Counted from the stretch's first letter, positions 17,830-25,916 are shown. The stretch is DNA of 46,802 nucleotides from an uncultured Eubacteriales bacterium (GCA_902778585.1 CACYYD010000016.1:1-46802), one strand, 5' to 3'. The notes: generated from the letters alone by a model not told the origin. A program made the numbers and translations.

Positions 17830-18708
17830 ATGCATGGATTCATTGAATACATGAAGAACGAAAAGCATAAGGCCGGCAACACACTTATTGCTTATGAGAG
17901 GGACATCAACGCGTTCGGCAAGTACCTTGAAAGCCGCGGGACCGGGAAGTTTGAGGACTGCACGGACAGCGACGCGATCGCTTACGTGATGCAGCTCGGC
18001 AACGACAACAAGTCCAGACCGACAATAAACCGCAAGGTGTCGGCGCTGCGTACTTTTTACAATTACCTCATTTCGCAGGGGCAGATCGAGACCAACCCGT
18101 TCACGAGGATCAAGGCCGTAAAGACGGACAGGCGCAAGATCGACTACCTTACGATCGAGGAAGCCGCGAAACTGATGGACCTGCCGGGGGACGACGCGAA
18201 GGGCCTCCGCGACAAGGCGCTGCTGGAGTTCATGTACGGCACGGGCGCGAGGGTCACTGAGGTCGTGAGGCTGAGGTTCAGCGACGTAAATCTCAAGATG
18301 AACTTCGTGACGCTGAGAGACGTGAACGACGAGAGCAGGATAGTCCCGCTCGGAAGCTACGCGTCCGCGGCACTTTCGAAGTATGTGAACGAGGCATACG
18401 ATAAGATCAAAGGCGGTCCGCACGGCGACGACGACAATGTGTTCATAAATCTGAGGGGCGAGGCTCTGACAAGACAGGGCATCTGGAAGATCCTGAAGGA
18501 TTACGGTGCGATGATAGGCGTTGAGTCGCGCATGACTCCGCAGATTTTGAGGGACAGCTTCGGCGTCCACATCCTGCAGAACGGGGGAGACCTCAAGACG
18601 CTGCAGGAGCTCATGGGATTCGAAGATATGAGTGTCGGTATCGCGTATCTGGCGGTGATCGACATCCGCGTGCGCGAGGTCTTCAGAAGCTGCCATCCGA
18701 GGGCATGA
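17830..18708 (+). CDS. XerD-like tyrosine recombinase with substituted catalytic residues
   Basis: 292 residues with the XerC/XerD two-domain plan: N-terminal SAM-like core-binding domain (1-105) and catalytic domain, ending in the XerD-like CHPRA. In E. coli XerD terms: Arg148 is kept (Arg141 in GTGARVTE); Lys172 of the GKG hairpin is Val165 (LRDVNDESRIVPLG); His244 is Gln238 and Arg247 is kept (Arg241 in PQILRDSF); His270 is Phe264 (GFEDMS); Tyr279 is kept (Tyr273 in IAYLA). Three of six core residues are thus changed, so normal strand exchange is doubtful. The reading frame is intact, which argues against a decaying pseudogene. It could bind dif-like DNA as a structural partner of an active Xer elsewhere, or act in another role. 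Family is sure, activity is not. Confidence 0.88.
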   Translation: MHGFIEYMKNEKHKAGNTLIAYERDINAFGKYLESRGTGKFEDCTDSDAIAYVMQLGNDNKSRPTINRKVSALRTFYNYLISQGQIETNPFTRIKAVKTDRRKIDYLTIEEAAKLMDLPGDDAKGLRDKALLEFMYGTGARVTEVVRLRFSDVNLKMNFVTLRDVNDESRIVPLGSYASAALSKYVNEAYDKIKGGPHGDDDNVFINLRGEALTRQGIWKILKDYGAMIGVESRMTPQILRDSFGVHILQNGGDLKTLQELMGFEDMSVGIAYLAVIDIRVREVFRSCHPRA

Positions 18709-18735
18709 TTTAGCCGAAAAAAATCTAAAAAATCC

Positions 18736-18764
18736 TTGCAAACACTGGTCTCATATAGTATTCT
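18736..18764 (+). promoter_or_regulatory. Promoter of rplS
   Basis: TTGCAA and TATTCT separated by 17 bp, followed within a few bases by the structured rplS leader. Confidence 0.75.
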
Positions 18765-18769
18765 ATTAA

Positions 18770-18859
18770 GGCTGTCGGCCTGGCCGGCAGCCGAAGTTAT
18801 TACGGGCGGTCCTCTGGAGACGGCAAGAAGGTCGGTAGCTCCAAGAACGTCTTGAGAGG
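18770..18859 (+). ncRNA. Structured 5' leader of rplS, L19-leader-like
   Basis: Hairpin 1 (18770-18792) pairs GGCTG/CAGCC and CGGCC/GGCCG with a one-base mismatch. A second element pairs CCTC (18811-18814) with GAGG (18856-18859) and GGAG (18816-18819) with CTCC (18839-18842). A compact two-stem leader just ahead of rplS is expected for the autoregulatory L19 leader of Firmicutes, where L19 binding represses its own mRNA. The match to that Rfam family is by position and shape only. Confidence 0.5.
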
Positions 18860-18874
18860 AAAAGGAGAATAACA

Positions 18875-19216
18875 GTGAACATTTTAGACCAGGTCACAAT
18901 GGATTACAAAAGGGACGACATCCCTGAATTCAAGGTAGGCGACACACTCAGAGTACACATAAAGATCATCGAGGGTCAGAGAGAAAGAATCCAGGTCTTC
19001 GAGGGCTATGTGCTTAAGAGACAGCATGGCGGCGTAAACGAGACTTTCACAGTCAGAAAGCTGTCAAACGGAATCGGCGTAGAGAAGACATTCCCACTGC
19101 ACTCGCCAAAGATCGACAAGATCGAGGTAGTCAGAAAGGGCAGAGTCAGAAGAGCTAAGCTCAACTATATGCGTTCGAGAACAGGTAAGGCTGCCAGAAT
19201 CAGAAGCGCTGAATAG
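18875..19216 (+). CDS. rplS: 50S ribosomal protein L19
   Basis: 113 residues, the normal length. Located at the 30S-50S interface. Diagnostic stretches are [23 protein letters not shown] and [25 protein letters not shown]. The start is GTG, 7 bases after AAAGGAG; no better start exists. It has its own promoter and structured leader and is followed by a terminator, after which rbgA begins. Codon use (ACA, AGA) matches the other highly expressed genes here. Confidence 0.97.
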   Translation: MNILDQVTMDYKRDDIPEFKVGDTLRVHIKIIEGQRERIQVFEGYVLKRQHGGVNETFTVRKLSNGIGVEKTFPLHSPKIDKIEVVRKGRVRRAKLNYMRSRTGKAARIRSAE

Positions 19217-19224
19217 TGATCAGG

Positions 19225-19265
19225 TGCATACCCGAAGCAGAAGCGGACGGTATGCATTTTGTTTT
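19225..19265 (+). terminator. Terminator or attenuator after rplS
   Basis: TGCATACC (19225-19232) pairs with GGTATGCA (19249-19256), with a smaller CCG/CGG stem inside the loop, followed by TTTTGTTTT. It ends only 15 bases before the rbgA start, so some read-through into rbgA is likely. Confidence 0.75.
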
Positions 19266-19279
19266 ATAAGGAAAATCAC

Positions 19280-20125
19280 ATGATAGACAACATCAACTGG
19301 TATCCGGGCCACATGAAGAAGACCCGCGAACTCATACAGGACAACCTCAAAGCTGTGGACTGCGTAATAGAGATAGTCGACAGCCGTATTCCTGTGTCCA
19401 GCCGCAATCCGATAATCGACGATCTCATCTCGGGAAAGCCGAGGATCATCGTTCTCGGTAAGGCGGACCTCGCCGATGAGGCAGAGACCGCGAAGTGGAC
19501 CGAGAAGCTCGCGAAGGGTGACGGCGTGAGGCGCGTGATGGCGCTGAACCTGCAGTCCGGCGAGAATATAAAGAAGCTTCTGAAGGCGCTCGAAGCAGAG
19601 CAGGCGAAGCGCGACGAGACGAGATCGATAAAGAGGCCGCTTCGCATCATGATAGTCGGCGTTCCTAACGTCGGAAAGTCGTCGCTCATAAACCGCCTTA
19701 CAGGAAAGCGCTCAGCTCAGACGGGCGACAAGCCGGGCGTCACAAAAGGCAAGCAGTGGCTGACTCTCTCGAACGGTATGCAGCTACTGGACACACCGGG
19801 AATACTGTGGCCAAAGTTTGAGGACCCTGAGGTTGGGCTCAACCTGGCTTTCTGCGGCAGCATAAAGGATGATATACTCGGGGTGCAGGACCTCGGATTC
19901 GAGCTCATCAGGGTGCTCGGCAGCAGGTATCCGGATCTTCTGGCGGAGAGATACAAGTTGGATGAGGTCTCGGAAGATGCGCTTGAGAACATGGACAATA
20001 TCGCAAGAAAGCGCGGCTTCATAATGTCGGGAAAGCGCATCGATTACGAGCGCACCGGCCGTACGGTGCTGGATGAGTTCCGCGGCGGAAAGATCGGCCG
20101 CATCACACTGGAAGCGGCTGAATAA
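19280..20125 (+). CDS. rbgA: Ribosome biogenesis GTPase RbgA (YlqF)
   Basis: 281 residues from ATG 19280 (AAGGA 7 bases upstream; an earlier in-frame TTG at 19259 sits in the terminator T-tract). Circularly permuted GTPase for late 50S assembly, recruiting L16. The motif order is G4 LGKAD, then G1 GVPNVGKSS, then G3 DTPG, as in YlqF; it begins with the hallmark NWYPGHMKK. Conserved neighbourhood rplS-rbgA-rnhB. Confidence 0.96.
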   Translation: MIDNINWYPGHMKKTRELIQDNLKAVDCVIEIVDSRIPVSSRNPIIDDLISGKPRIIVLGKADLADEAETAKWTEKLAKGDGVRRVMALNLQSGENIKKLLKALEAEQAKRDETRSIKRPLRIMIVGVPNVGKSSLINRLTGKRSAQTGDKPGVTKGKQWLTLSNGMQLLDTPGILWPKFEDPEVGLNLAFCGSIKDDILGVQDLGFELIRVLGSRYPDLLAERYKLDEVSEDALENMDNIARKRGFIMSGKRIDYERTGRTVLDEFRGGKIGRITLEAAE

Positions 20126-20176
20126 AAAAGCAAAGACGGCTGCGAGAATGTAAAGAACGCTTTACATAATCTACAG

Positions 20177-21583
20177 ATGACAAAACAGGAAAGACTTGAA
20201 AGAGATATAGCGAAGCTGGCCGAAATGAAGGCTCACGAGGACGAACTTCGGGCGGCTGGATACAGATACGTTGCGGGCATCGACGAGGTCGGACGGGGAC
20301 CTCTGGCCGGTCCTGTTTACGCGGCCTGTGTCATACTGCCTGAGGATTTCGACGTGCCCGGGGTCAACGACTCAAAGAAGCTCTCTGCGAAGAGGCGCGA
20401 GGAGCTTTCGGACATCATAAAGGAGCGCGCGGTCGCATGGGGCATCGGCATCGCTGACAACAACGAGATCGACGAGCTCAATATCCTTGAGGCCACAAAG
20501 ACCGCCATGAAGCGCGCGATCGCTGCTGTCCGCGACATGCTCTCGGAAAGAGGGCTCCTGCACGCAAACGCACAGTCAGCTGAGAACGGCAACGGTGCAG
20601 CAAAAGACATCCTGCTTATCGACGCGGTGAAGCTCGATGCCGGGATGCCGGTCGAGTCCATCATTAAGGGCGATGAGAAATGCCTTTGCATAGCGGCGGC
20701 ATCGATAGTAGCCAAGGTCGCAAGGGATTCGTACATGACCGAGATGGACAGCGTCTATCCTGGGTACGACTTTGCCGGCAACAAGGGTTATGGCACGGCG
20801 AAGCATTATGAGGGGCTCAGGACTCTCGGAAAGACACCGATACACAGGAAGACTTTCCTCAGGAAATTTGATGAAAACCCGGAGACGGGTCATACAAAGC
20901 ATGATGGCGCGGTCAGCAGTGACATCGCGGCCGGAGGAGACGGATCGATGGCGAAAAAAGTATATGCGGTTAGAAAAGGCAGGACGACCGGCATCTTCAT
21001 GAGCTGGGACGACTGCAAGGCGCAGGTCGACGGATTCGCCGGCGCGGAATATAAGAGCTTTGCCGATCCGACTGATGCAATGGCTTATCTCGGACTGAGC
21101 AGCGGTGCGGCAGCGAGCGGAGCGGCGGCATCTGACGGCGGTGAAAAGTTACCGGAAGGCGTGAGGGCCTATGTTGACGGCAGTTTTGATGCGGCTAACG
21201 GCAGGTTCTCGTGCGGAGTCGTAATGGTAATGACTGATGCTGACGGTAATTCGGAGACGGCCGAGTTCAACGCGGCTTTCGATGATGAAGAGGCTGCTAA
21301 GCAGAGAAACGTCGCGGGCGAGGTCATGGGATCAAGGCTCGCGATCGAGTACTGTCTGAAGAACGGTATTAATAAAGTAGAGATCTATCACGACTACGAG
21401 GGCATAGGAGCCTGGGCCGACAGACGCTGGAAGGCCAATAATCCGCTGACCCAGGGATATCGTGACTTCGTTGCCGAAGCCAGGCAGAACATGGAGATCA
21501 GCTTCGTGAAAGTGAAGGCGCACTCGGGAAACAAGTACAACGAGATCGCAGACAAACTTGCAAAAGAGGCACTGAGCGAATAA
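20177..21583 (+). CDS. rnhB: Ribonuclease HII fused to RNase HI with hybrid-binding domain
   Basis: 468 residues in one intact frame. Residues 1-240 are RNase HII: Asp36 and Glu37 in GIDEVGRGPLAG, Asp149 in DAVKLD, Asp184 in VARDSYM; it removes single ribonucleotides and hybrids from DNA. Residues 258-305 (MAKKVYAVRKGRTTGIFMSWDDCKAQV) are an RNase HI hybrid-binding domain, then a Gly/Ala-rich linker, then RNase HI (about 327-468) with Asp334 (YVDGSFD), Glu382 (AGEVMGSR), Asp406 (HDYEGIGAW) and Asp459 (NEIADKL). All eight active-site acids are present. ATG 20948 at the domain junction has GGAGGAG 8 bases upstream, so a separate RNase HI may also be made. The gene follows rbgA as in Bacillus, where rnhB is single-domain. 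Confidence 0.92.
   Translation: MTKQERLERDIAKLAEMKAHEDELRAAGYRYVAGIDEVGRGPLAGPVYAACVILPEDFDVPGVNDSKKLSAKRREELSDIIKERAVAWGIGIADNNEIDELNILEATKTAMKRAIAAVRDMLSERGLLHANAQSAENGNGAAKDILLIDAVKLDAGMPVESIIKGDEKCLCIAAASIVAKVARDSYMTEMDSVYPGYDFAGNKGYGTAKHYEGLRTLGKTPIHRKTFLRKFDENPETGHTKHDGAVSSDIAAGGDGSMAKKVYAVRKGRTTGIFMSWDDCKAQVDGFAGAEYKSFADPTDAMAYLGLSSGAAASGAAASDGGEKLPEGVRAYVDGSFDAANGRFSCGVVMVMTDADGNSETAEFNAAFDDEEAAKQRNVAGEVMGSRLAIEYCLKNGINKVEIYHDYEGIGAWADRRWKANNPLTQGYRDFVAEARQNMEISFVKVKAHSGNKYNEIADKLAKEALSE
20933..20950 (+). promoter_or_regulatory. Internal ribosome-binding site and start inside the RNase H fusion
   Basis: GGAGGAGA (20933-20940) lies 7 bases before an in-frame ATG (20948-20950), exactly at the start of the hybrid-binding domain. 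Initiation here would give a free 211-residue RNase HI. The full-length product reads through the same bases as Ala-Gly-Gly-Asp-Gly-Ser. Confidence 0.6.
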
Positions 21584-21596
21584 TTTAAATTAGGGG

Positions 21597-21625
21597 TAGA
21601 AATCAACGCTGTTTTCCGCTATAAT
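21597..21625 (+). promoter_or_regulatory. Promoter of tRNA-Val
   Basis: A perfect TATAAT (21620-21625) lies 15 bases before the tRNA; the -35 position (TAGAAA) is a poor match. Confidence 0.55.
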
Positions 21626-21640
21626 CGAGAACAGCGACGC

Positions 21641-21716
21641 GGTCCATTAGCTCAGTTGGGAGAGCGACAGGGTGACAACCTGTAGGTCATTGGTTCAAGT
21701 CCAATATGGGCCACCA
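21641..21716 (+). tRNA. tRNA-Val (anticodon GAC)
   Basis: 76 nt with encoded CCA. Acceptor GGTCCAT/ATGGGCC (one G-U), D stem GCTC/GAGC, anticodon stem ACAGG/CCTGT with loop GTGACAA (anticodon GAC, reading GUC and GUU), T stem ATTGG/CCAAT with loop TTCAAGT. All lengths are canonical. A strong hairpin terminator follows 9 bases later, so it is a single-gene transcript. Confidence 0.96.
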
Positions 21717-21725
21717 CGAACGGCG

Positions 21726-21760
21726 GGTCTGTGAATACAGACCTGTCTTTATTTTTATTT
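21726..21760 (+). terminator. Terminator after tRNA-Val
   Basis: GGTCTGT-GAAT-ACAGACC, a perfect 7-bp stem with tetraloop, followed by a T-rich run (TGTCTTTATTTTTATTT). Confidence 0.88.
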
Positions 21761-21813
21761 CAGATAAATGTATAATTATCGGCAATATGGGACAAGGCGG
21801 AAAGGACCGTATC

Positions 21814-22575
21814 ATGTTCAAAGCAGACTTTAACAAGACATCGGACGGAGCGGCTTCGAAGGTCGCTTTCCTGAATAAAAACCCGCTTGGCTACTTCATC
21901 ATGTCGATGATGGCCGGAGCGTATATCGGCATCGGCGTGCTCCTCGCGTTCACGGCGGGCGGACTTCTTACGGGTCAGCCTTACGCGAAGGTCGTCATGG
22001 GACTCTCGTTCGGCGTCGCGCTGAGCCTCGTTGTGATGGCGGGAGCCGAGCTCTTTACAGGCAACAACCTCGCGATGGCGGCTGGCGTCATGGACAGGAA
22101 GGTCACATGGGGCGATGCTCTGAAGCTCTGGTGCGTATGCTGGATCGGTAATCTGGCAGGCGGGATCATCCTGGGCGGCATCTATCACCTGACAGGTCTC
22201 TGCACCGGCCAGGTGGCGGACTTCATGGTGTCGGCGGCAGCGGCCAAGATGGGAGCGGGAGCAGTCCAGCTCTTTGCACGCGGCATACTCTGCAACTACC
22301 TTGTTTGCCTCGCGGTCTGGTGCGCCGGAAGGGCGGCTTCGGACGCCGGCAAGCTGATCATGGTCTTCTGGTGCCTCTTCGCTTTCATTACGACAGGATT
22401 CGAACACAGCATCGCTAACATGACGCTCTTTACTGTGGCGCTCCTGCAGCCTGTGCATGACGCCGTGACACTGGGAGGCTTCGCGTTCAACATGCTGTTC
22501 GTAACACTCGGCAACATTATAGGAGGCGCGGTCTTTGTGGCGCTTCCGTACTACATAGCCGGCAGACGCGACTGA
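21814..22575 (+). CDS. Formate/nitrite transporter family channel
   Basis: 253 residues with six membrane helices. FNT proteins are pentameric channels for formate, nitrite, hydrosulfide or similar small anions. Signature segments are AGAELFTGNN (omega loop), a mid-protein RGILCNYLVCLAVW, and GFEHSIANMT with the conserved channel histidine. ATG 21814 is chosen because AAGGA (21802-21806) is 7 bases upstream; earlier in-frame ATGs at 21706 and 21787 overlap the tRNA or lack a ribosome site. TATAAT at 21771 is a possible promoter -10. In an anaerobe formate export or uptake is the likeliest task (inference). Confidence 0.92.
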   Translation: MFKADFNKTSDGAASKVAFLNKNPLGYFIMSMMAGAYIGIGVLLAFTAGGLLTGQPYAKVVMGLSFGVALSLVVMAGAELFTGNNLAMAAGVMDRKVTWGDALKLWCVCWIGNLAGGIILGGIYHLTGLCTGQVADFMVSAAAAKMGAGAVQLFARGILCNYLVCLAVWCAGRAASDAGKLIMVFWCLFAFITTGFEHSIANMTLFTVALLQPVHDAVTLGGFAFNMLFVTLGNIIGGAVFVALPYYIAGRRD

Positions 22576-22641
22576 CCCGCATCCCGTGCGAAAAGGGACG
22601 CGCGGCCTTGGAGCCGGCATATAAGAAAGGACTGGGGAATT

Positions 22642-23841
22642 ATGAATTTTATCTTTGTCTCACCGAATTTTCCGCACACATACTGGCAGTTCTGTGACAG
22701 ACTCAAAAAGAACGGCATCAACGTTCTGGGCATCGGCGATGCTCCTTACGACTCGCTCGAAGAGCCTCTGAAGGCGGCTCTCACCGAGTACTACAAAGTC
22801 GACAACATGGAGGACTACGACCAGATGTACCGCGCGGTCGCTTATCTGGCGTTCAAGCACGGAAAGATCGACTGGCTCGAATCCAACACAGAGTACTGGC
22901 TCGAGCAGGACGCAAAGCTGAGAGAGGATTTCAATATCACGTCGGGCGTTCAGCCGGACGAACTCGCGATGTGGAAGAGCAAGTCCGCGATGAAGCCTTT
23001 CTACAAGCAGGCTGGCATCCCGACGGCGCGCAACCACAAGGTCACAGACATTGAGTCCGCGAGGAAGTTCCTCGACGAGATCGGCGGATTTCCTGTCATC
23101 GTAAAGCCTGACATCGGAGTTGGTGCTGCGGACACATGGAAGCTCGAGAACGAGTCGGATCTCGAATGGTTCTACAACAATCTTCCGGAGCACCCTTATG
23201 TAATGGAAGAATTCGTTTACGGCAACATCTATTCGTACGACGCCATCTGCACGGCGGAGGGAGAGGTGCTCTTCGAGAGCTCCAACTGGTTCCCGCCTTC
23301 GATCGCAGACCTCGTGAACAAGGGTCTGGAGCTTACGTATTACACGCTGCCTGAGGTCCCGGAGCAGCTCCGCGAATACGGACGCGCCGCGCTGAAGGCG
23401 TTCAAGGTAAAGAGCAGATTCGTACACTTCGAGTTCTTCCGCCTCACACAGGCGAGGAAGAATCTCGGCAAGGTGGGCGACTTTGTCGGACTCGAGGTCA
23501 ACATGAGACCGGCCGGCGGATACACACCTGATATGATGAACTTCTCGCACAACACAGACGTTTACGAGATCTGGGCAGAGATGGTCGCCTATAACGAGCG
23601 CCGCCTGCCGGACATCGGCGGAGACAGGTTCTGCGCATATGCATCCAGGAAGGACATCCATCAGTACGCGCACAGCCACGAGGAGGTGCTCGAAAAGTAC
23701 GGCGACCGCATGAAGATGTGCGAGCGCATGCCGGACGTCCTCTCGGGAGCGATGGGAAATCAGATGTACACGGTGCTTCTCGACACGCAGGAAGAGGTCG
23801 AGGAGTTCGCCGAATTCGTGCAGAAGCACGCAGAGGCGTAG
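22642..23841 (+). CDS. ATP-grasp domain protein (carboxylate-amine ligase type)
   Basis: 399 residues. N-terminal pre-ATP-grasp Rossmann part (MNFIFVSPNFPHTYWQFCDRL... VLGIGDAPYD); ATP-grasp core with GGFPVIVKPDIGVGA and PYVMEEFVYG for nucleotide binding and LEVNMRPAGGYTPD near the metal and ATP site. Such enzymes join a carboxylate to an amine or thiol through an acyl-phosphate. The substrate is unknown. It is followed 60 bases later by an esterase-like gene, and this pairing suggests a shared pathway. GGGG precedes ATG. Confidence 0.82.
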   Translation: MNFIFVSPNFPHTYWQFCDRLKKNGINVLGIGDAPYDSLEEPLKAALTEYYKVDNMEDYDQMYRAVAYLAFKHGKIDWLESNTEYWLEQDAKLREDFNITSGVQPDELAMWKSKSAMKPFYKQAGIPTARNHKVTDIESARKFLDEIGGFPVIVKPDIGVGAADTWKLENESDLEWFYNNLPEHPYVMEEFVYGNIYSYDAICTAEGEVLFESSNWFPPSIADLVNKGLELTYYTLPEVPEQLREYGRAALKAFKVKSRFVHFEFFRLTQARKNLGKVGDFVGLEVNMRPAGGYTPDMMNFSHNTDVYEIWAEMVAYNERRLPDIGGDRFCAYASRKDIHQYAHSHEEVLEKYGDRMKMCERMPDVLSGAMGNQMYTVLLDTQEEVEEFAEFVQKHAEA

Positions 23842-23901
23842 GGGCTTTATAAGATTCATAAGATAAGAAGGAAATAAAGAGAAAGGGCACAGAAAGAGAA
23901 A

Positions 23902-24636
23902 ATGAACGATTATTACAAGAAGGAGTACAGCTGGATACTTGACAGGGAAATGGAGCACGCGGTCTTCGGAGACAGCGGAGTGCTGTGCGTGGCTTTCGGA
24001 CCGCAGAACGGACACACATATGACTTCAGAAACTTCGGCATGATCGAGACGATTGCGCCCTGGATCGAGGCAGGCAAGCTGAGAGTCCTCTGCGTTGACA
24101 GCATCGACGAAGAGACATGGTCGGCCGATGGACAGGATCCGCGCGCAAGACTGGAACTCCAGGAAAAGTGGTTCCGCTATGTGACGGACGAGCTGATCCC
24201 GCAGTACACTGACAGGGAGAGGGCTATCACGACCGGATGCAGCATGGGCGCGACTCACGCGATGAATTTCTTCTGCCGCCGCCCTGATCTCTTTGGCGGA
24301 ACGATCGCCATGAGCGGCCTTTACGATACGAATTATTTCTTCCATGATTATAAGGACGATCTCACATATGCGAATTCGCCTATAGAATTCATTCCGAATA
24401 TGCCTGACGATCATCCGTGGCTCGGCCTGTACAACGAGAGCAGCATCATCTTCTGCTCAGGCCAGGGCGCATGGGAAGATGAGATGAGAGTCGACCTTCA
24501 GAAGCTGCACGAGGCATTCGACAGCAAGGGCGTGCCACATTGGGCGGACTATTGGGGCTACGATGTAAACCACGATTGGCCGTGGTGGCGCAAGCAGCTT
24601 CCGTACTTCATGAGCAACATTCTCGGAGCACCGTGA
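23902..24636 (+). CDS. Alpha/beta-hydrolase, esterase family
   Basis: 244 residues. Nucleophile elbow GCSMGA with Ser114, and a C-terminal catalytic His224 in DVNHDWPWW; the layout matches the esterase D-type group with a GxSxG-like elbow and a mid-chain GGTIAMSGLYD. No signal peptide, so it is cytoplasmic. It lies right after the ATP-grasp gene and shares its direction; a strong terminator follows, so the two form a unit. The substrate might be the product made by the ligase (inference). GAAAGAGAA upstream is a weak ribosome site. Confidence 0.8.
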   Translation: MNDYYKKEYSWILDREMEHAVFGDSGVLCVAFGPQNGHTYDFRNFGMIETIAPWIEAGKLRVLCVDSIDEETWSADGQDPRARLELQEKWFRYVTDELIPQYTDRERAITTGCSMGATHAMNFFCRRPDLFGGTIAMSGLYDTNYFFHDYKDDLTYANSPIEFIPNMPDDHPWLGLYNESSIIFCSGQGAWEDEMRVDLQKLHEAFDSKGVPHWADYWGYDVNHDWPWWRKQLPYFMSNILGAP

Positions 24637-24648
24637 CAGGCGAAACAC

Positions 24649-24673
24649 AAGGAGCCGGAAAGGCTCCTTTTTT
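24649..24673 (+). terminator. Terminator after the esterase gene
   Basis: AAGGAGCC-GGAAA-GGCTCCTT, 8-bp stem, followed by TTTTG. Confidence 0.9.
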
Positions 24674-24734
24674 GTGCTTTTTTTCAAACCACGAAGACAT
24701 TGATGAAACGCCAAAAAACTTTAGAAATAAAGTG

Positions 24735-24763
24735 TTGACATACTGCCAGAGGACGAGTATATT
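24735..24763 (+). promoter_or_regulatory. Promoter of the hrcA-grpE-dnaK-dnaJ operon
   Basis: Consensus TTGACA (24735-24740), 17-bp spacer, TATATT (24758-24763). The CIRCE operator begins 11 bases after the -10, over the start of the transcript. Confidence 0.93.
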
Positions 24764-24774
24764 ATGTCTTGTGA

Positions 24775-24801
24775 TTAGCACTCTCATTAAACGAGTGCTA
24801 A
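24775..24801. promoter_or_regulatory. CIRCE operator of the hrcA operon
   Basis: TTAGCACTC-N9-GAGTGCTAA with both arms perfect, directly behind the operon promoter and 33 bases before the hrcA start; the second of two CIRCE sites in the window. Confidence 0.97.
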
Positions 24802-24833
24802 CAACCAAAACAAAAACTACAAGGAGGCAGGAC

Positions 24834-25916
24834 ATGGATCTGAGCGAAAGACAATTACAGATACTGCAGGCGATCATAACAGATTATGTAGAGAACGCCG
24901 AGCCGGTCGGTTCGAGATCGATCGCGAAGAAATATGACCTTGGCGTCAGCCCTGCTACCATACGTAACGAGATGTCAGACCTCGAAGAGATGGGGTACCT
25001 GACACATCCGCACACCTCGGCGGGCAGAGTCCCATCAGACAAGGCGTACAGGCTGTACGTAAACAATCTGATGAAGAAAAAGAACCTGAGCGCCAAGGAC
25101 AAGCGCATGATAAACAACAGGCTGTCGGCGAGCAGAGACGAGTTTGACAGAACGATCAGACACGCTGCCGAGCTCCTGTCCGAGATCACGCACCTCGCAT
25201 CCTTCGCGATGACACCGGCCACTAACGAGGAGACCATCAGCTTCATAAGACTGCTGCCGGTCGACGAGCGTACGCTCATCCTCATGATAGTCGGCGAGAG
25301 CGGCAATGTGACAAATACGACGCTGAGAATGAACGTTCCGTACACGCAGGAGGCGATCGACCTGCTGAGCAAGAACATGACAGTCAGCTACAAGGGCCGC
25401 ACACTCGACGACGTACTGAAGAGCGAGATCATCCACGACGTGGGTTCGGACATCGAGGCGCTGAGCTCGCTGAGGACCAACGTAATGCCGAGCTTCCTCA
25501 GGACGCTTGAAGACATGCTCAACGTAAACCTCTACATGGAGGGCATGACGAACATCTTCAACCTGCCTGAGTACACGAGCATCGACAGGGCAAGGGACTT
25601 CATGGAACTCTTCGCAAGAAAGGACTGGTTCACGCAGAAGATGCTGGCCAGGGACAACGGAGTCGTTGTTACCATCGGCGACGAGAACGACACCATGAAG
25701 GACTGCTCACTGATCACGGCTACTTACCATGTTGACGGCAAGCTGGTCGGCAAGATCGGAGTCATAGGACCGACAAGAATGAAGTATGACGAGGTCACGT
25801 CGATCATGGAGTACCTCACAAACAACCTGAGCGAGAGCTTCAGGCTGCCGGGTGAATCCGGAGATGGAAACGCGGGCGACGGCAACGCAGGCAAGGATGA
25901 TGCCGGCGACAAATAG
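24834..25916 (+). CDS. hrcA: Heat-inducible transcription repressor HrcA
   Basis: 360 residues from ATG 24834 behind AAGGAGG; an upstream in-frame extension runs back through the CIRCE and the terminator and is rejected. N-terminal winged helix (LSERQLQILQAIITDYVENAEPVGS, VSPATIRNEMSDLEE, HTSAGRVPSDKAYR), then the GAF-like domain and inserted dimerisation domain. It binds CIRCE when folded with GroEL help and so represses this operon and hsp20. It carries an unusual low-complexity C-terminal tail rich in Gly, Asn and Asp (last about 20 residues) not typical of the family. No groESL operon is in the window. Confidence 0.97.
   Translation: MDLSERQLQILQAIITDYVENAEPVGSRSIAKKYDLGVSPATIRNEMSDLEEMGYLTHPHTSAGRVPSDKAYRLYVNNLMKKKNLSAKDKRMINNRLSASRDEFDRTIRHAAELLSEITHLASFAMTPATNEETISFIRLLPVDERTLILMIVGESGNVTNTTLRMNVPYTQEAIDLLSKNMTVSYKGRTLDDVLKSEIIHDVGSDIEALSSLRTNVMPSFLRTLEDMLNVNLYMEGMTNIFNLPEYTSIDRARDFMELFARKDWFTQKMLARDNGVVVTIGDENDTMKDCSLITATYHVDGKLVGKIGVIGPTRMKYDEVTSIMEYLTNNLSESFRLPGESGDGNAGDGNAGKDDAGDK

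Noticed and set aside
16860..18708. Prophage or integrative element formed by the phage-type regulator and the Xer-like gene
   Set aside because: No structural, replication or excision genes and no flanking attachment repeats; the Xer-like gene lies in its normal nudF neighbourhood and lacks catalytic residues.
17263..18741. 492-codon minus-strand frame opposite nudF and the Xer-like gene
   Set aside because: Antisense shadow covering two identified genes.
22660..24414. 584-codon minus-strand frame opposite the ATP-grasp and esterase genes
   Set aside because: Runs across two real plus-strand genes and their gap; no ribosome site or recognisable domain.
24540..24833. Upstream start extending hrcA
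   Set aside because: It would translate the terminator, promoter and CIRCE; ATG 24834 has AAGGAGG and the conserved HrcA N-terminus.
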